Positions 12,315-23,170 of a stretch of DNA of 64,000 nt are shown here, piece after piece (positions within the stretch are counted from its first letter, which is position 1; the number at the start of each line of letters is the position of its first letter). Below the pieces are notes generated by a model. It was given only the letters and a program-made list of their open reading frames with translations, was not told where the DNA came from and ran no database searches. The DNA is taken from NCBI GenBank assembly GCA_033026295.1, contig CM065189.1, positions 9,925,203 through 9,989,202 of the forward strand. Direction: 5' to 3'. The position numbers and the translations under genes are program-made. This DNA comes from Channa striata. Taxonomy: Eukaryota > Chordata > Actinopteri > Anabantiformes > Channidae.

Positions 12315-15300
12315 CATCCTCCAGGGAACTTTCCCACAGTGTTGCCTGTAATTGTGGCACAAGCGCAGCCTCAGGCTCTGTCCGTGGTGCTGAATCACAG
12401 GCAGCGCAATGCAATAGACGTGGAGCTTTTTATTCTGACTCTTTTAGTTTTTTTACAAATTGTCCAAAATATCCAAATGTCCTTGTGTGGGACAGATGTA
12501 AATTAAGTAATTAAACACTATGGCCTTTACACACACTCAACTGAACACCCATGGGAAGTGTCATCACAACATCCATTGCACATCTGTCTTTCCTGAATGA
12601 GGCATCTCTCCTCTGTTGCTCTTTCTCAAGTTTCTTCCATTTTTCAAAAATGTCCCCTTTTTTTCTTTTTTAAGAGTGATTTTTTTGTGCCTCGTGCAGT
12701 ACAGAGGTACGTTTATGTTATGTAACTATCTGGCTTTCTTTAATACAGCTGGAACTTAGTTTCAAGTATTTTTCTTTAACAAGAAATAGTCAAGACTACA
12801 TGAGCGAAAACTTAAATGTAACACTGAGGAAAACAACAAGTTTTTGTGTTACACACAAAAAATTTTCACAATGACTGTGACCGCACATCTTCTTTGACAA
12901 TACTGTGTTGTCTGTGTGTGGAATTACCAGGTTCAACTCACAATGGCCTGGCATCATAGTAACTGTCAAATGGCATATGTGTTGGTAAATCAAAGAATAA
13001 AAAAGCCCACTTTCCAAGAAATCTATTTAAAATTGAAAGAAAAGTCGACAGAACATGCTCAGAAGTTTGGAGTAACTGTTGTTAGATCCACCAAAACAAA
13101 AATATGAATAGAAGACATGACTGGTGATGATGGTGATGGAGGAATGAGTGGAAGGTGTTCAGTCCAGCCTACCTCTGCAAGTCACAGACATACACCAGCA
13201 AGGTGTGTGTGTTTGTGTATGTGTGCACTCTCTCTTCTCTGACCTTTTCAGAGACCCTATGGATATCTTTTTTTATCTGATTTGATATCATTTGATATAA
13301 ATTCTCGTAGGCACACATAACTTCAGTAGAGTATCGCTTCTTCTTCCCACATGAATTAGAACGGGTTGTTTTTGATGAAGCTAACAGCTCATCTACTTCA
13401 ATAGTGCTCTGTGTGGGAGGGAAAGCCAAAAGTTGAGATAAAAGAATCTGCGACACATGCCCTTGGCATGTTTGGGAATAAAAAAAAATCATAAAATTAA
13501 TCAGTAATTAAAAATGAGAACAGTTTACTTCCTAGTAAATTGTACAAAAAGGAGGTTTGTTATTTAAATACTAAGAGTTGCAGTTTGAAATGATTGCTAG
13601 TGGAAGATATTTATACAGTGCTCTCAGCCAGGTTCTAAATTCTATCTAAAACCATCAAATGAGGGATGAATTATGAGAATCATGTTCCAACAAATATGTA
13701 AATGAATGTTATCTTTATATTCAGCTTCCAATTAGTGCAGACAAAAACAAAAACAAAAGAAGATGTTTAAGTAACAAAAGGAATTTGAAATGAAACCCAG
13801 TGAGTGAAGTGTGCAAACAATTACATATATATTTAATCATCCAATGTTTGATTAAATATATTCTGAATAAATAAAGTCATAATTTGACTCCAAAATAATC
13901 ATTTATTCACTGTTCATCCACATTATGCTTCCATATTCGGAAATGTTACACACCAATGAATGAGCTGTACAGATTTTCATCTCTTTCTTTAATAAATGGG
14001 ATGTGCCAGTGTCAAATCTCTTCAACAGCTGGTTTCCCTCTCTGGTTTTTCTTTAGGATTTGTCCACCTGTTCTGTAATTATACTATATCATACAGTGTT
14101 CAGTGTAGTATGGTTGTCACTATGTGAAAGACACATGTACAGTATTTTATAGTATCCCCAAAATAGATTTGTCGCTTCAATTATTGTTGAAGATAACATC
14201 ATATTCACCTCTTATTCTGAAGATACATAAAGACATGCTGCTGAAGTGCACTTTTCATATTAATGGCAACTTGATTGATGAAAACGAGCACAAGCTAGTA
14301 GACACGAAATATAAAAGTGAGTATAGAAAGGCAGGAATGAATTAGAAAAAATCTGAAGGCTAAAAAAATCTCAAATGTTCCTGTGTTGAAAGCTGGAGTC
14401 ATGCTTTTCAAACCCTCTACAGTACTGACGTTTCCTTGACCTCCTTACTGCTTAATATATAAAGCATATATAATAATTGTGGACTATACAGTTTGCGATG
14501 GGCGAAGGTATGGTAAAAGATAAGGTGAACCCAAATATGAACAAGATCTGGGTGTTTTTCTGCATGAAGTCTCCACTGTCCCTTTATGACCACGGCCCCC
14601 AAGCTGCTAAGAGTCTATAAGAGTTTACTTTATAGCAAGGTATACCACCTACACATCTCCTTACACAATTAGAGACAGATTATAATAACAGCCTTGGTGT
14701 CCACTGCACAAGTGTGGCATTATTTTCATGATTATTCATACGCATCTCTGTCACGAGATAGAAAAATGTCTGCAAAATTTAGTCAAGATAAATAATGGCC
14801 TCATTCCCTGACTGACACCAGCGCAGGTTTGAAAATTAAAACACATTAACTGGTTTTCACAAGCACTTAAGAACACCTAAATAGCTCAAGTTTTAATTTA
14901 ATTTTAATTACATTAAACAGCTTCAATGCAACATCTCTGTCAAACCAACCCATCATCCCTTTTTGAAGATATGAAGACAGCAATTTTGTAGCTGAGATTT
15001 CAAAAAGCTTGCATGATCAAGGCCATAATACAGAGAGATAGTAGCCAAAGTGTTCTGAGGGGATATTGTCTTGATTAAACTTTCAATGATGAGTAAAAAC
15101 GCACAGAAACGAAGTAAAATATTACTATTACTAGTATTTGGATATGAAGACAGGGGCTGATTTCAAACGGAAAGAGGTTTTACCTGTTGTAACTATTCCC
15201 CCTGCTCATACAACCTTGACAGAAAACTTCTTTCAAATATAGGTGATGGGGCAAAATCAAGAGCCTTTTATGAAAATAAAGTATAATTATCTGAAGATGG

Positions 15301-16654
15301 TTTCATACTGTAAATCAGATTAAGTTGTCATGTTTATAATTCACTTCCCTGTTTTTTTTTTTACTGAAACGAGGGTCATTCTAAAGCCAAACTTCAAGAG
15401 AAGCAGCTGCTTGTTAATGCTGACCAGGAGCTGAGTGTCAGATGGTGATGACCGCCGCTAAATCTCCTGCGCTAACGTTCAGCGCCACTGCGTCCTAAAT
15501 TCAAACAAGCTGGAACCAAAATCAGCACAGAAGTGATGAACTGTTGAGGCGACACCTCTGATCTCAGCGTAGAGAATTTTTTTCCAGTGACCTCTGTCCT
15601 CGCTGAGCAGGTGTTTCCAACAGCTGGACATTAGCTACAGTAAACAGGACATAGATCAGTCACACCATGTTCATAAGGTACAATATGTGTATTTATGTTA
15701 TCATACATAAAACTAGGCTGTGTGTATCTGAAACCATTATCCTGCGACTTATTTACTAGCCTCTAAAAAGCTGTACTTTATAAATTCTTAATGAATAACT
15801 GGTTATTGATTGCTAATGTTACTTACCACCGCTTGAGAAAATTGCTTGAAACGTGCAACTCCACACTGAACTTTGGCTTCACTCTCCTGTGGGAAAGTCC
15901 ATTGATTTGTTGATCCATCCCTTCACCCATTGATGCTTACAGGAAGCAAAACCCATTTTCCATGTTTATATTACTACGTAAAAGTTATTTTAAGACAAAC
16001 TAGAAAGCTTGTGAGCCTGCCTTTTATTGCTGATGTCACTATTATTTCTTATTTGTAATTTTTTTCAGAATTATTTTCATTAAATGAAAAGGCAATAAAA
16101 AATTCGGAAAACTATTTGTAATGACATGGGAGTGGTTGTGATGAGCATACAGAAAGATCTAAGCAAGAGTGAACTGTAACTTAGTGACATTGTTCAATAT
16201 GCCAAATTACTTTAATCAGAAGATTCTCAAGCTGAATCATTTTCAATAAATCAGTTGTAAGACGTAACCAATTCAACTACAGCGTAAACGTCCTCCCAGT
16301 GTTCGGGGGCCTTGCTTGTTAATTGCCCTTCACTGTGTTCACTAATTGCTAATTGCTGTCTCTGCGCCTCTGCTCTCAGTCTATGGTTCCTTTTACAGAA
16401 AACAGCTGCGTGCTGTACACAAGTGAGCAACAGGAATGAACTCACACATTTACATTCAAGGCCACAAAACCCAAACACAACTAAAATACTCCTGAAGAGC
16501 TGAGGGTGTGTGTGCATATGTGTTTATACGCCTTTGGTTTTATACTGTCTCACCACCTGGATTTAACCAAGCAAATAGGTAACAGCCTTCCATCAGATAA
16601 TTAATGCAGTGATTAATATGTCTCAGCTCTCCTCAAGTTATTCAACCCTAACCG

Positions 16655-16985
16655 GTGCATCAAGTACCTACTGAATGACCAGGTTTTTTCGATCAGTTTC
16701 TATCTAACCGAGTTTTTCGTCACTGATGCTTGGGCATATTTCACTATGACAATGCCAGGATTCATCAGGCTCAAATTGTGAAAGAAGGGAGAATGAGACA
16801 TTATGTTCACAGATGGATTGGCCACCACGGAGTCTAGACTTCACCCCGATAGACCATGAGATGTGCTGAAGAAGACACAGTGGTTCAACCATCATGAATT
16901 TAAGATCTTGGTGAAAATTTGTGTCAACTGATGGAAATAAATGTGACATTGAATAAGCTCAATGAAAGGACACCACGGTGTTCAT
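16655..16985 (+). mobile_element. Tc1/mariner transposase relic
   Basis: Three collinear transposase fragments survive: DNARIHQAQIVKE at 16748-16786 (the catalytic D-N region), DWPPRSLDFTPIDH at 16816-16857 (consensus DWP-QSPDLNPIE; the last acidic residue is D) and DLGENLCQLMEINVTLNKL at 16904-16960, continuing to NERTPR at 16978. The first and third share a frame and the middle one is shifted, so at least two frameshifts have occurred. LLNDQV-like text at about 16665 may be the upstream part. Dead copy; inverted repeats not found. Confidence 0.85.
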
Positions 16986-17848
16986 GTATAACGGTCAAGT
17001 AGTGCAGCCTTAACCCCAAACTGTGATCATTTGAATCGCTGCCATATTGGCTCATTTATAGCCTTGACACAGTAACTAAATAATGAAAAAATGCAGGAAA
17101 TTAGAAGCCTTATTTTTCTTTTCACAGTTTAGCAAGAATATTTTAATCACCTCTAGCAACATAGTTAATCCCAGACACAGACTCACACAAAAGCCAGCAT
17201 AAAGTATCTTAAGTTGTTTTGGAAATTTGAATATTGATTCTGTGACAGCTTTCTGATAAACTGGTGCTCAAAATACACACAGCAACTGTGGTAACAGCAC
17301 AAAGAAGTTGAAAGGGACCGTGACATCATGCACATACTGTACATTCATCAAGGGGTTTTCAATATTAGCATTTACTCAAGGTCAATCAGCTGGAGTCTTC
17401 ACTTAACATGCAGAATATACTGTATGATGGGGGCCCCTCAGGGACTAAAGGCCATAAATATATAATGAAGTTAAAGAATCTTGAATATGTCTTCTGGCGA
17501 TACCATACTCTGAGATGGCAGTAGCCAATAGAATCACTGGCTAAGCATTGTTTTATTTTTTTATAGTATATATTAGATATTATCAAATACAGGTTATGTG
17601 TTTTATGTATTTTTCATCACATCAGTTCCAGCATCTACATACTGTATATTCATATACCCAGCTGTGTTTGATCTTTATGGAATCACATGTGCAGTTATAT
17701 AAACACTCCTATGACACATTTCACCTATAGGAATGCAGTGTAATATTCAACAATATAACAACAAGACCAAAATATTGTCACAGGTTTTGCAGTTGGAAGC
17801 TGGTACAACTAAAACAATATACAACTGTATGACTTTCTCACCACTTGG
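16986..17848. other. intergenic, nothing recognised
   Basis: AT-rich sequence with short open frames only. Parts may belong to the flanks of the neighbouring transposon relic or the foldback element, but no matching ends were found. Confidence 0.6.
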
Positions 17849-18128
17849 GCAATTTAATGCAATCCTATACAGTGGCTCTGCCATATTAATTCTACTTTTA
17901 CATTTTTAGGTTAAAACTGTCAGGAAGGTGATAATTCTGCTCTCTGTTTATTATTGAGCTCAAAGTGGAGTCGGACTGGAGTCCATATAAGAAGAGCTGG
18001 TTCTATTGTGTTGGCCACTACATTCATTTAAAGCCTTTCTGACAGTTTCATCCTAAAAACTGATAAATTATAACCCTGTTAAAGTAGAATTTTTGCTAGA
18101 GCCACTTTATTGGATTGCATTAAACTGC
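17849..18128. mobile_element. foldback MITE-like element, 280 bp
   Basis: Long inverted repeats bracket the element. The left arm starts GCAATTTAATGCAATCC and continues AGTGGCTCT, then ATTCTACTTTTACA, then TTTTTAGG and AAACTGTCAGGAAGG (to about 17928). The reverse complement of the right end reads GCAGTTTAATGCAATCC, AGTGGCTCT, ATTCTACTTTAACA, TTTTTAGG and AAACTGTCAGAAAGG in the same order (18128 back to about 18034). The arms are diverged and the centre (about 17930-18033) is unique. There is no coding capacity, so it would be non-autonomous. Target-site duplication not identified. Confidence 0.82.
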
Positions 18129-18523
18129 ACAGATGGTCATAATGTTATGCCTGATCTCTGTGTGTGGGTGTTTTTTTTTTTGTAATGGAAGACAGAGAGA
18201 GAATAGCATATGTGCCTTTGTGATGATATGATTTATAATCGAGGGATCTGTGTATTATGTGTCCATGAAATAGAGCTTTACAGGAACCCTGTTCTGTGAA
18301 ATCCATTATTGACTGGTGCTTATCCACAAATCTGTCCTTATCCCCTGTTTACAGCTTATCTTCTTCACATTTCTTTAGTCTATTGCCTCTTGGCATTTGT
18401 CCAACAACACATCTCTGCTTCGTCCGACTAACCCACCGTCCTCCCTCCTGTCGGAGTTGCGGTGCTCAAATATTGGTGAGTTAATTACAAAATTTTGGCA
18501 CAACTACAATCCACTCCAGGGAC

Positions 18524-18543
18524 TGTGTGTGTGTGTGTGTGTG
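18524..18543. repeat. (TG)10 microsatellite
   Basis: 20-bp TG run, inside and partly responsible for the spurious open frame 18397-18972. Confidence 0.92.
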
Positions 18544-21364
18544 AATGCGGTACCTTGTGTTTTTGGGCTTGCAATCAAAATAACTTCAAAATGGTACAAC
18601 AATCTGGTTAAAGAGTTTCAAGGGCATTTGTTGTCAGCCGCTCCTGTTCTGCTCTCCCTCCATTATAGTTCTTTATCTGCTGCAGTCGACATTAATTATT
18701 TTTTAGAGGACATTGAACGAGAATGGGTTCTTACAAAGCTGGTTTTAAACCTGAGTGTTTCCTGCTTTGTCACATCTTGCTCATGCCCTCCTTTCTTTCC
18801 TCCCACTTTTTTGTCATCTTCCTACATGACCGCAATTCTTCCTGCAGATCTCTTCCTTCTGATTAAATACAACCCCTGGTTCAAGATCTTTTTGGGCTCC
18901 TATTCTTGTAGAGTTGGCAATGCAGCTGCTCAGGGTGAAAGTCTAATGCTAATGGTAAATCATAATAGTTAAATTATACAAACTTAATGAGTACTAATTA
19001 TCGGGACAGCTGACATGCCGTGTGCTTTTGAAGGACATAAGTCCCATTTACACTTGACAATACAAGTATCTCAGTGCATATAGAATCCTGATGAGAATCA
19101 AGATGCTTTCGTTTCCATATAGATGTGTCTGCGCTGCTCCTATTACAGATATAATTGGATTCTGTGGCCTACATATAAATTCACAGGGGACAGACAGTGT
19201 GGAATACAGTTATAGAATGCATACTAACATGTTATATTTAATTACACAGGAGTCTAAGAGAGATGGATCGATTTACACCTGGTTACACTTTGGTAGAATT
19301 AATCCTAAACCTCTTTCAGAGGCGCTTGAAATATTTGTTAATTAAGACGTCCTCCATGCTTCTTGGATTCATTAGCACTTTGCCTTTTTAAGATCTGATT
19401 GCCAAATAAAAATGCTGCACTCATGATTGCACACGATTTCCCAGACATGTATTAATGCTGGGTGTCAATTGAGACCTATTGATTTAGGTCTGATTCCAGC
19501 TAAGAGAAGAACCTGAACATCCAGGGTATTGTCCTGTGCATTAAACCTCTACACGACCCACTACTGCATTATACAGTCAACATACAGTATCGCTGTGAGT
19601 CACTGGAGAGGGTGTTGCAGATGGATGTGATCAAATCTCAACAGTAATTTTTAAAAGCCATCGGCAGGAAATAAGGAGAACATGCCCTTAAAACATACTA
19701 TCATCTCTGAGAGAGCTGGGGAGCATCAAAGACCTGCTGCTGGCAGCTGTGAAGAAACAAGTGAAATTCCCTGAGCTAGTTTCAAACAGGAATCAGCGTC
19801 TTGCCTTAATCCATTAAGAAAAGTTGTCATTTAGGTGCTGACAGGCCCCTGGGAGGACAACATGAACAATGACTTTGACAGGAAACTGACCAAAGGGGCT
19901 GGTTATTGAATGTGGAATGAAACCTCTGTTTCCGAGCTTTGATGTCTGGTGTCTGTCACTCATGTTGTTAGTGGAAGATGAAGGCGAGGAGGAGGAGAAA
20001 CGACCTCAGCAGCATCAATAAGAGGCAGAGAGCCTTAAAATGGCTTCGCAAAATGGCTTTGGCCAAAGAGAGCAACACAATGGAGAACTGAGTAAGCCGT
20101 CTGAATCCAAACAACGTCACCTTTAGGAGATTGCATGATGGCGAAAGACTGAATCCAGAAACTTTGATGTTTCAATACAGAAACGTCAAAAATAAAGTGC
20201 AGCCCTGATATCATCCCTGCCTTTCCCTTCACATACTTTGTTCACCTAGTTGCTTCACTTTGCTGCTCTAATCTTCATGTACTCTGACTGAGGCTGGAGG
20301 TGGAGGTGGAGGGGGAAATCGACATTCCCTGCTCCGACTTTCTCTGATTAGCAGCTGAACTCGGCTAATGACGTGTACTACTAAGGAGGACAGAGAGCGA
20401 GAAAAAAAAAAACAGAAATACGACGTGGAAAGAAATAAAAGAGCAGCCGAAATCAAAGATGAGGAAGAGCACAGAGCAGAGAAGAGCGAGGTTAAACAGG
20501 AAACAAGATAGCCTGCTCAGTCGTACAACACATTTCCCAGGAGGCTCATTCAGAACTCATGAAACATTAAGGCATTTCAGTCATGTCTGCCTTGTTTTAA
20601 ATAATTTACACTGCTTCCATCAGGGGTTTTCTTTCTCGGGGGTACATAATTCCTCTATATTCATTACAAAAGCCTCAAAGAATGATGTGCTTTAATGTAT
20701 GTGTGAGAGGAACAGCACAAGATAGACCTGAGTAATACGTATAGTTTCAGTATTTGGATATGAGCGCTTGTGTGTTTTCTCATATTATGGATTGCCCTGT
20801 TTATTTTTTCTACCAAATGCAAAGACAAACCATTTGTCGCAGCAGAAAATGAAATAGATCCTGGTTAGTGCAGAGACGGTATGAGGAAGAAGATTGGCTC
20901 GCATGTCTTTGAGTAATGACATACACAGGGTTATGGTGGTTGAGGCTGTTTGGTGCTAAGAGAGAAGCATTTGAAGCGAGAGGATAAGGAGTGGGGCGAG
21001 ACACCAAAAAAAGCGTTTAATAGTGATATAGAGGAGCAGGATATCAAATTGAAAGGCAACACTGACACAGATGAAAAGTAATGGGTAAAATTACACAAGA
21101 GAGTGAGACACAGAGCGTGTTGCTGATAATGGGACAAGAAAGATTGTCTTGGTGACATATTAATGTAATCAAGCAAAGCCATATGGGAGAGGGAGGAATC
21201 ATTTAACAGGGCTGTTCTCATTCACCTAAACTCACGCCGCTCCTTCCTGTCTGTGCTTCTCATATATTCTGATGCGCAGTCGGTGACTGCGTTTGTGTGC
21301 ATGAATGTATGCAAACAGTTTTTATCTCTTTGTGTGGATGTGGGCTTGCATCTGTATTTGCAAA

Positions 21365-21366
<2 letters not shown>

Positions 21367-21399
<33 letters not shown>
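21367..21399. repeat. (TG)n microsatellite
   Basis: About 16 uninterrupted TG units. Confidence 0.95.
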
Positions 21400-21401
<2 letters not shown>

Positions 21402-21542
21402 CCTTCCCAGAAGTGGACTGCCTGCAGCATGTTGGCCACCTGGTCTTCTGTGATAGCTCTAACCCAATAAAGAGCTGAGAGAGACTGACTGGCAGGGCAA
21501 AACCTGCAGGACAACACAGTCTGAACAGAAACCCTCCCTTTG

Positions 21543-21571
<29 letters not shown>
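21543..21571. repeat. (GT)n microsatellite
   Basis: About 14 GT units, 144 bp after the preceding TG run and in the same orientation. Confidence 0.95.
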
Positions 21572-21573
<2 letters not shown>

Positions 21574-22339
21574 TAGTTGTTCTCCTGTCCGTTCCTTGTT
21601 CTGCCTTTACAGCATGTGAACACTAACTGTACAACAGGGATGGGACGGACTCTGCACTGATTTTTTTCTTACTGTGGGTCATGTTGTGCACCAGATGAAA
21701 ACTTTCATTTGAATACACAGTAAATCCAAACCTTGGCACCTCAATGAGCAGCCACCGCTTTTCCACATGAATATATTGTGCTGACACGAGACGAGAACAA
21801 GGGACACAGCAGCAACACTTGTCATACTTGTCTTTTATCTTAACACCACTGACAGCACAAGTCAGAATGACAGCTCATACATTTTTACAGTTAGATGACA
21901 CGCATGCTAAAAAGCTTTTTGTGCATAATAACAGAAATGATGTTGCCCAACAAAAAGAGGAATCTGTGACATAGAATAAGAGCTTAGATGGATGGGGAAA
22001 AAGCCATTTTTGGAGCAAATAAGACAAACTGTGGCAACCACTGACTGTGAAAATTAATGCACCTAATTGTTTTCTAAAACACACAAATGTCCATGTTTGT
22101 GCAAAGGAGAAGTAGCAGTGTGAAGACCAATGCTCCATTCTTCCTGAAAACTTCTGGCATTAAAAACCCTGCTGGCATGCTCACAGTAGCTACGTGCCTT
22201 TGATTTGCTGTAGAATAAATCAAAGAAGCTGATTCCATCCTTGTTCAAAATGTATTCGAAAATATTTTAAAATGCCCTGAAAAATTGTTTAGAAGAACAG
22301 CAGCCCAACACAGATATGTAAAAGCAGCAAGAATGAATG

Positions 22340-22725
22340 AAAATAACACATCAAACTGTTCTCAAGTGGCCCACTTAGAGTTCAGATTTCATTCCAATAA
22401 AACATCTATGGAAAAAAAAAGCTCATAAGTGCAGTTGGAAGAATGAGAGAATTGAAGTGCAACGTGGAGAGTCGGCCAAACAACGAGTTGGGAAGTGCAG
22501 AAGTCTCATTAAGTCCTCATCAAAGGGGCTGACCACGTTCCCGAGACTTTTACTTGTGCTATTTTACACTGCAAATAAAACAGCAACATTGTTGTTCTTC
22601 TAAATATGGAAACTTGGATTTCAGGGAAATTTGTCTATTTCTTTCTAAGTGTTGGGATACCAACACCAGACATGTCTGTGTGAATGGAGTGTGATTTCTG
22701 ACACAGTTAAAGGAGATACCGTGTT
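22340..22725 (+). mobile_element. Tc1-like transposase relic (C-terminal end and 3' flank)
   Basis: Codons 22367-22411 read W-P-T-stop-SSDFIPIKHLW, a decayed form of the WPSQSPDLNPIEHLW signature of Tc1 transposases; the stop replaces the Q codon and the key E is now K. The following sequence (CAAAGGGGCTGACCACG, GAGACTTTTACTTGTGC, TTTCAGGGAAATTTGTC, AAGTGTTGGGATACCAACAC) resembles the 3' flank of a common fish Tc1 element. The upstream part of the element is not recognisable. Dead copy with approximate ends. Confidence 0.75.
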
Positions 22726-22810
22726 AAATTCAAGTCTACATGCTCAAATCAACACTACAGACTATGACTGATATCATACTGAGGTCCTATCTGAAAACAG
22801 TACCATGTAT

Positions 22811-22813
<3 letters not shown>

Positions 22814-22869
<56 letters not shown>
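22814..22869. repeat. (CA)28 microsatellite
   Basis: Uninterrupted 56-bp CA run, one of the longest perfect repeats in the window. Confidence 0.97.
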
Positions 22870-22871
<2 letters not shown>

Positions 22872-22972
22872 AGAACCACCATTTCTCCTGAGTAAATGAC
22901 AGTCTGTTGGTAGATGGGAAATATGGCACTCTGAAATTATATTACCTGTTTCACTTTCTATGCATATGTGTG

Positions 22973-22976
<4 letters not shown>

Positions 22977-23003
<27 letters not shown>
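22977..23003. repeat. (TG)13 microsatellite
   Basis: TG run in the opposite orientation to the CA run 107 bp to its left. Confidence 0.95.
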
Positions 23004-23136
23004 TGGAGAAAGAAATGTAATAGATAGAAAATAGATTTGTCTCCATGAACAAGGCGATTGAGAGATAGGGGGGTGAGCCTCTGGTTTCTGTCTCAGACGA
23101 GATAAACTGAACTCCACTCTCGGTCTCTCCTAGCCC

Positions 23137-23170
23137 CACACACACACACACACACACTCTCTCTCTCTCC
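23137..23170. repeat. (CA)n(CT)n microsatellite
   Basis: About 10 CA units pass directly into about 7 CT units. Confidence 0.95.

Larger units (their letters stand above)
9291..16654. other. intergenic, no gene recognised
   Basis: 7.4 kb with a T22 run at 10993, a purine-rich stretch at about 11640-11900 and a TG microsatellite at 12268. Three AATTGC sites cluster at 16319-16357. Open frames up to about 111 codons (for example the minus-strand frame at 10072-10407) show no domain, no conserved composition and no neighbouring exons. Confidence 0.65.
18129..22339. other. intergenic, no gene recognised
   Basis: It begins with a GGTCATAATGTTATGCCTGA string (about 18135) that resembles the end of a fish Tc1-type element. 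The longest open frame of the window (18397-18972, 191 codons) lies here but includes a TG-repeat CVCVCV stretch and has no domain. TG repeats are at 18524, 21367 and 21543. A GGAGGTGGAGGTGGAGGGGG tract is at about 20294. Confidence 0.6.

Noticed and set aside
18397..18972. Longest open frame in the window, 191 codons
   Set aside because: It runs through a TG microsatellite (CVCVCV), has no domain, signal or family resemblance, and its start and end do not match splice sites. A chance open frame is the simpler reading.
22755..23117. 120-codon minus-strand open frame
   Set aside because: Largely THTHTH and CVCVCV translated from CA/TG repeats.
22814..23170. CRISPR-like array
   Set aside because: Repeats are simple dinucleotides with no spacer-repeat regularity, and the DNA is vertebrate.
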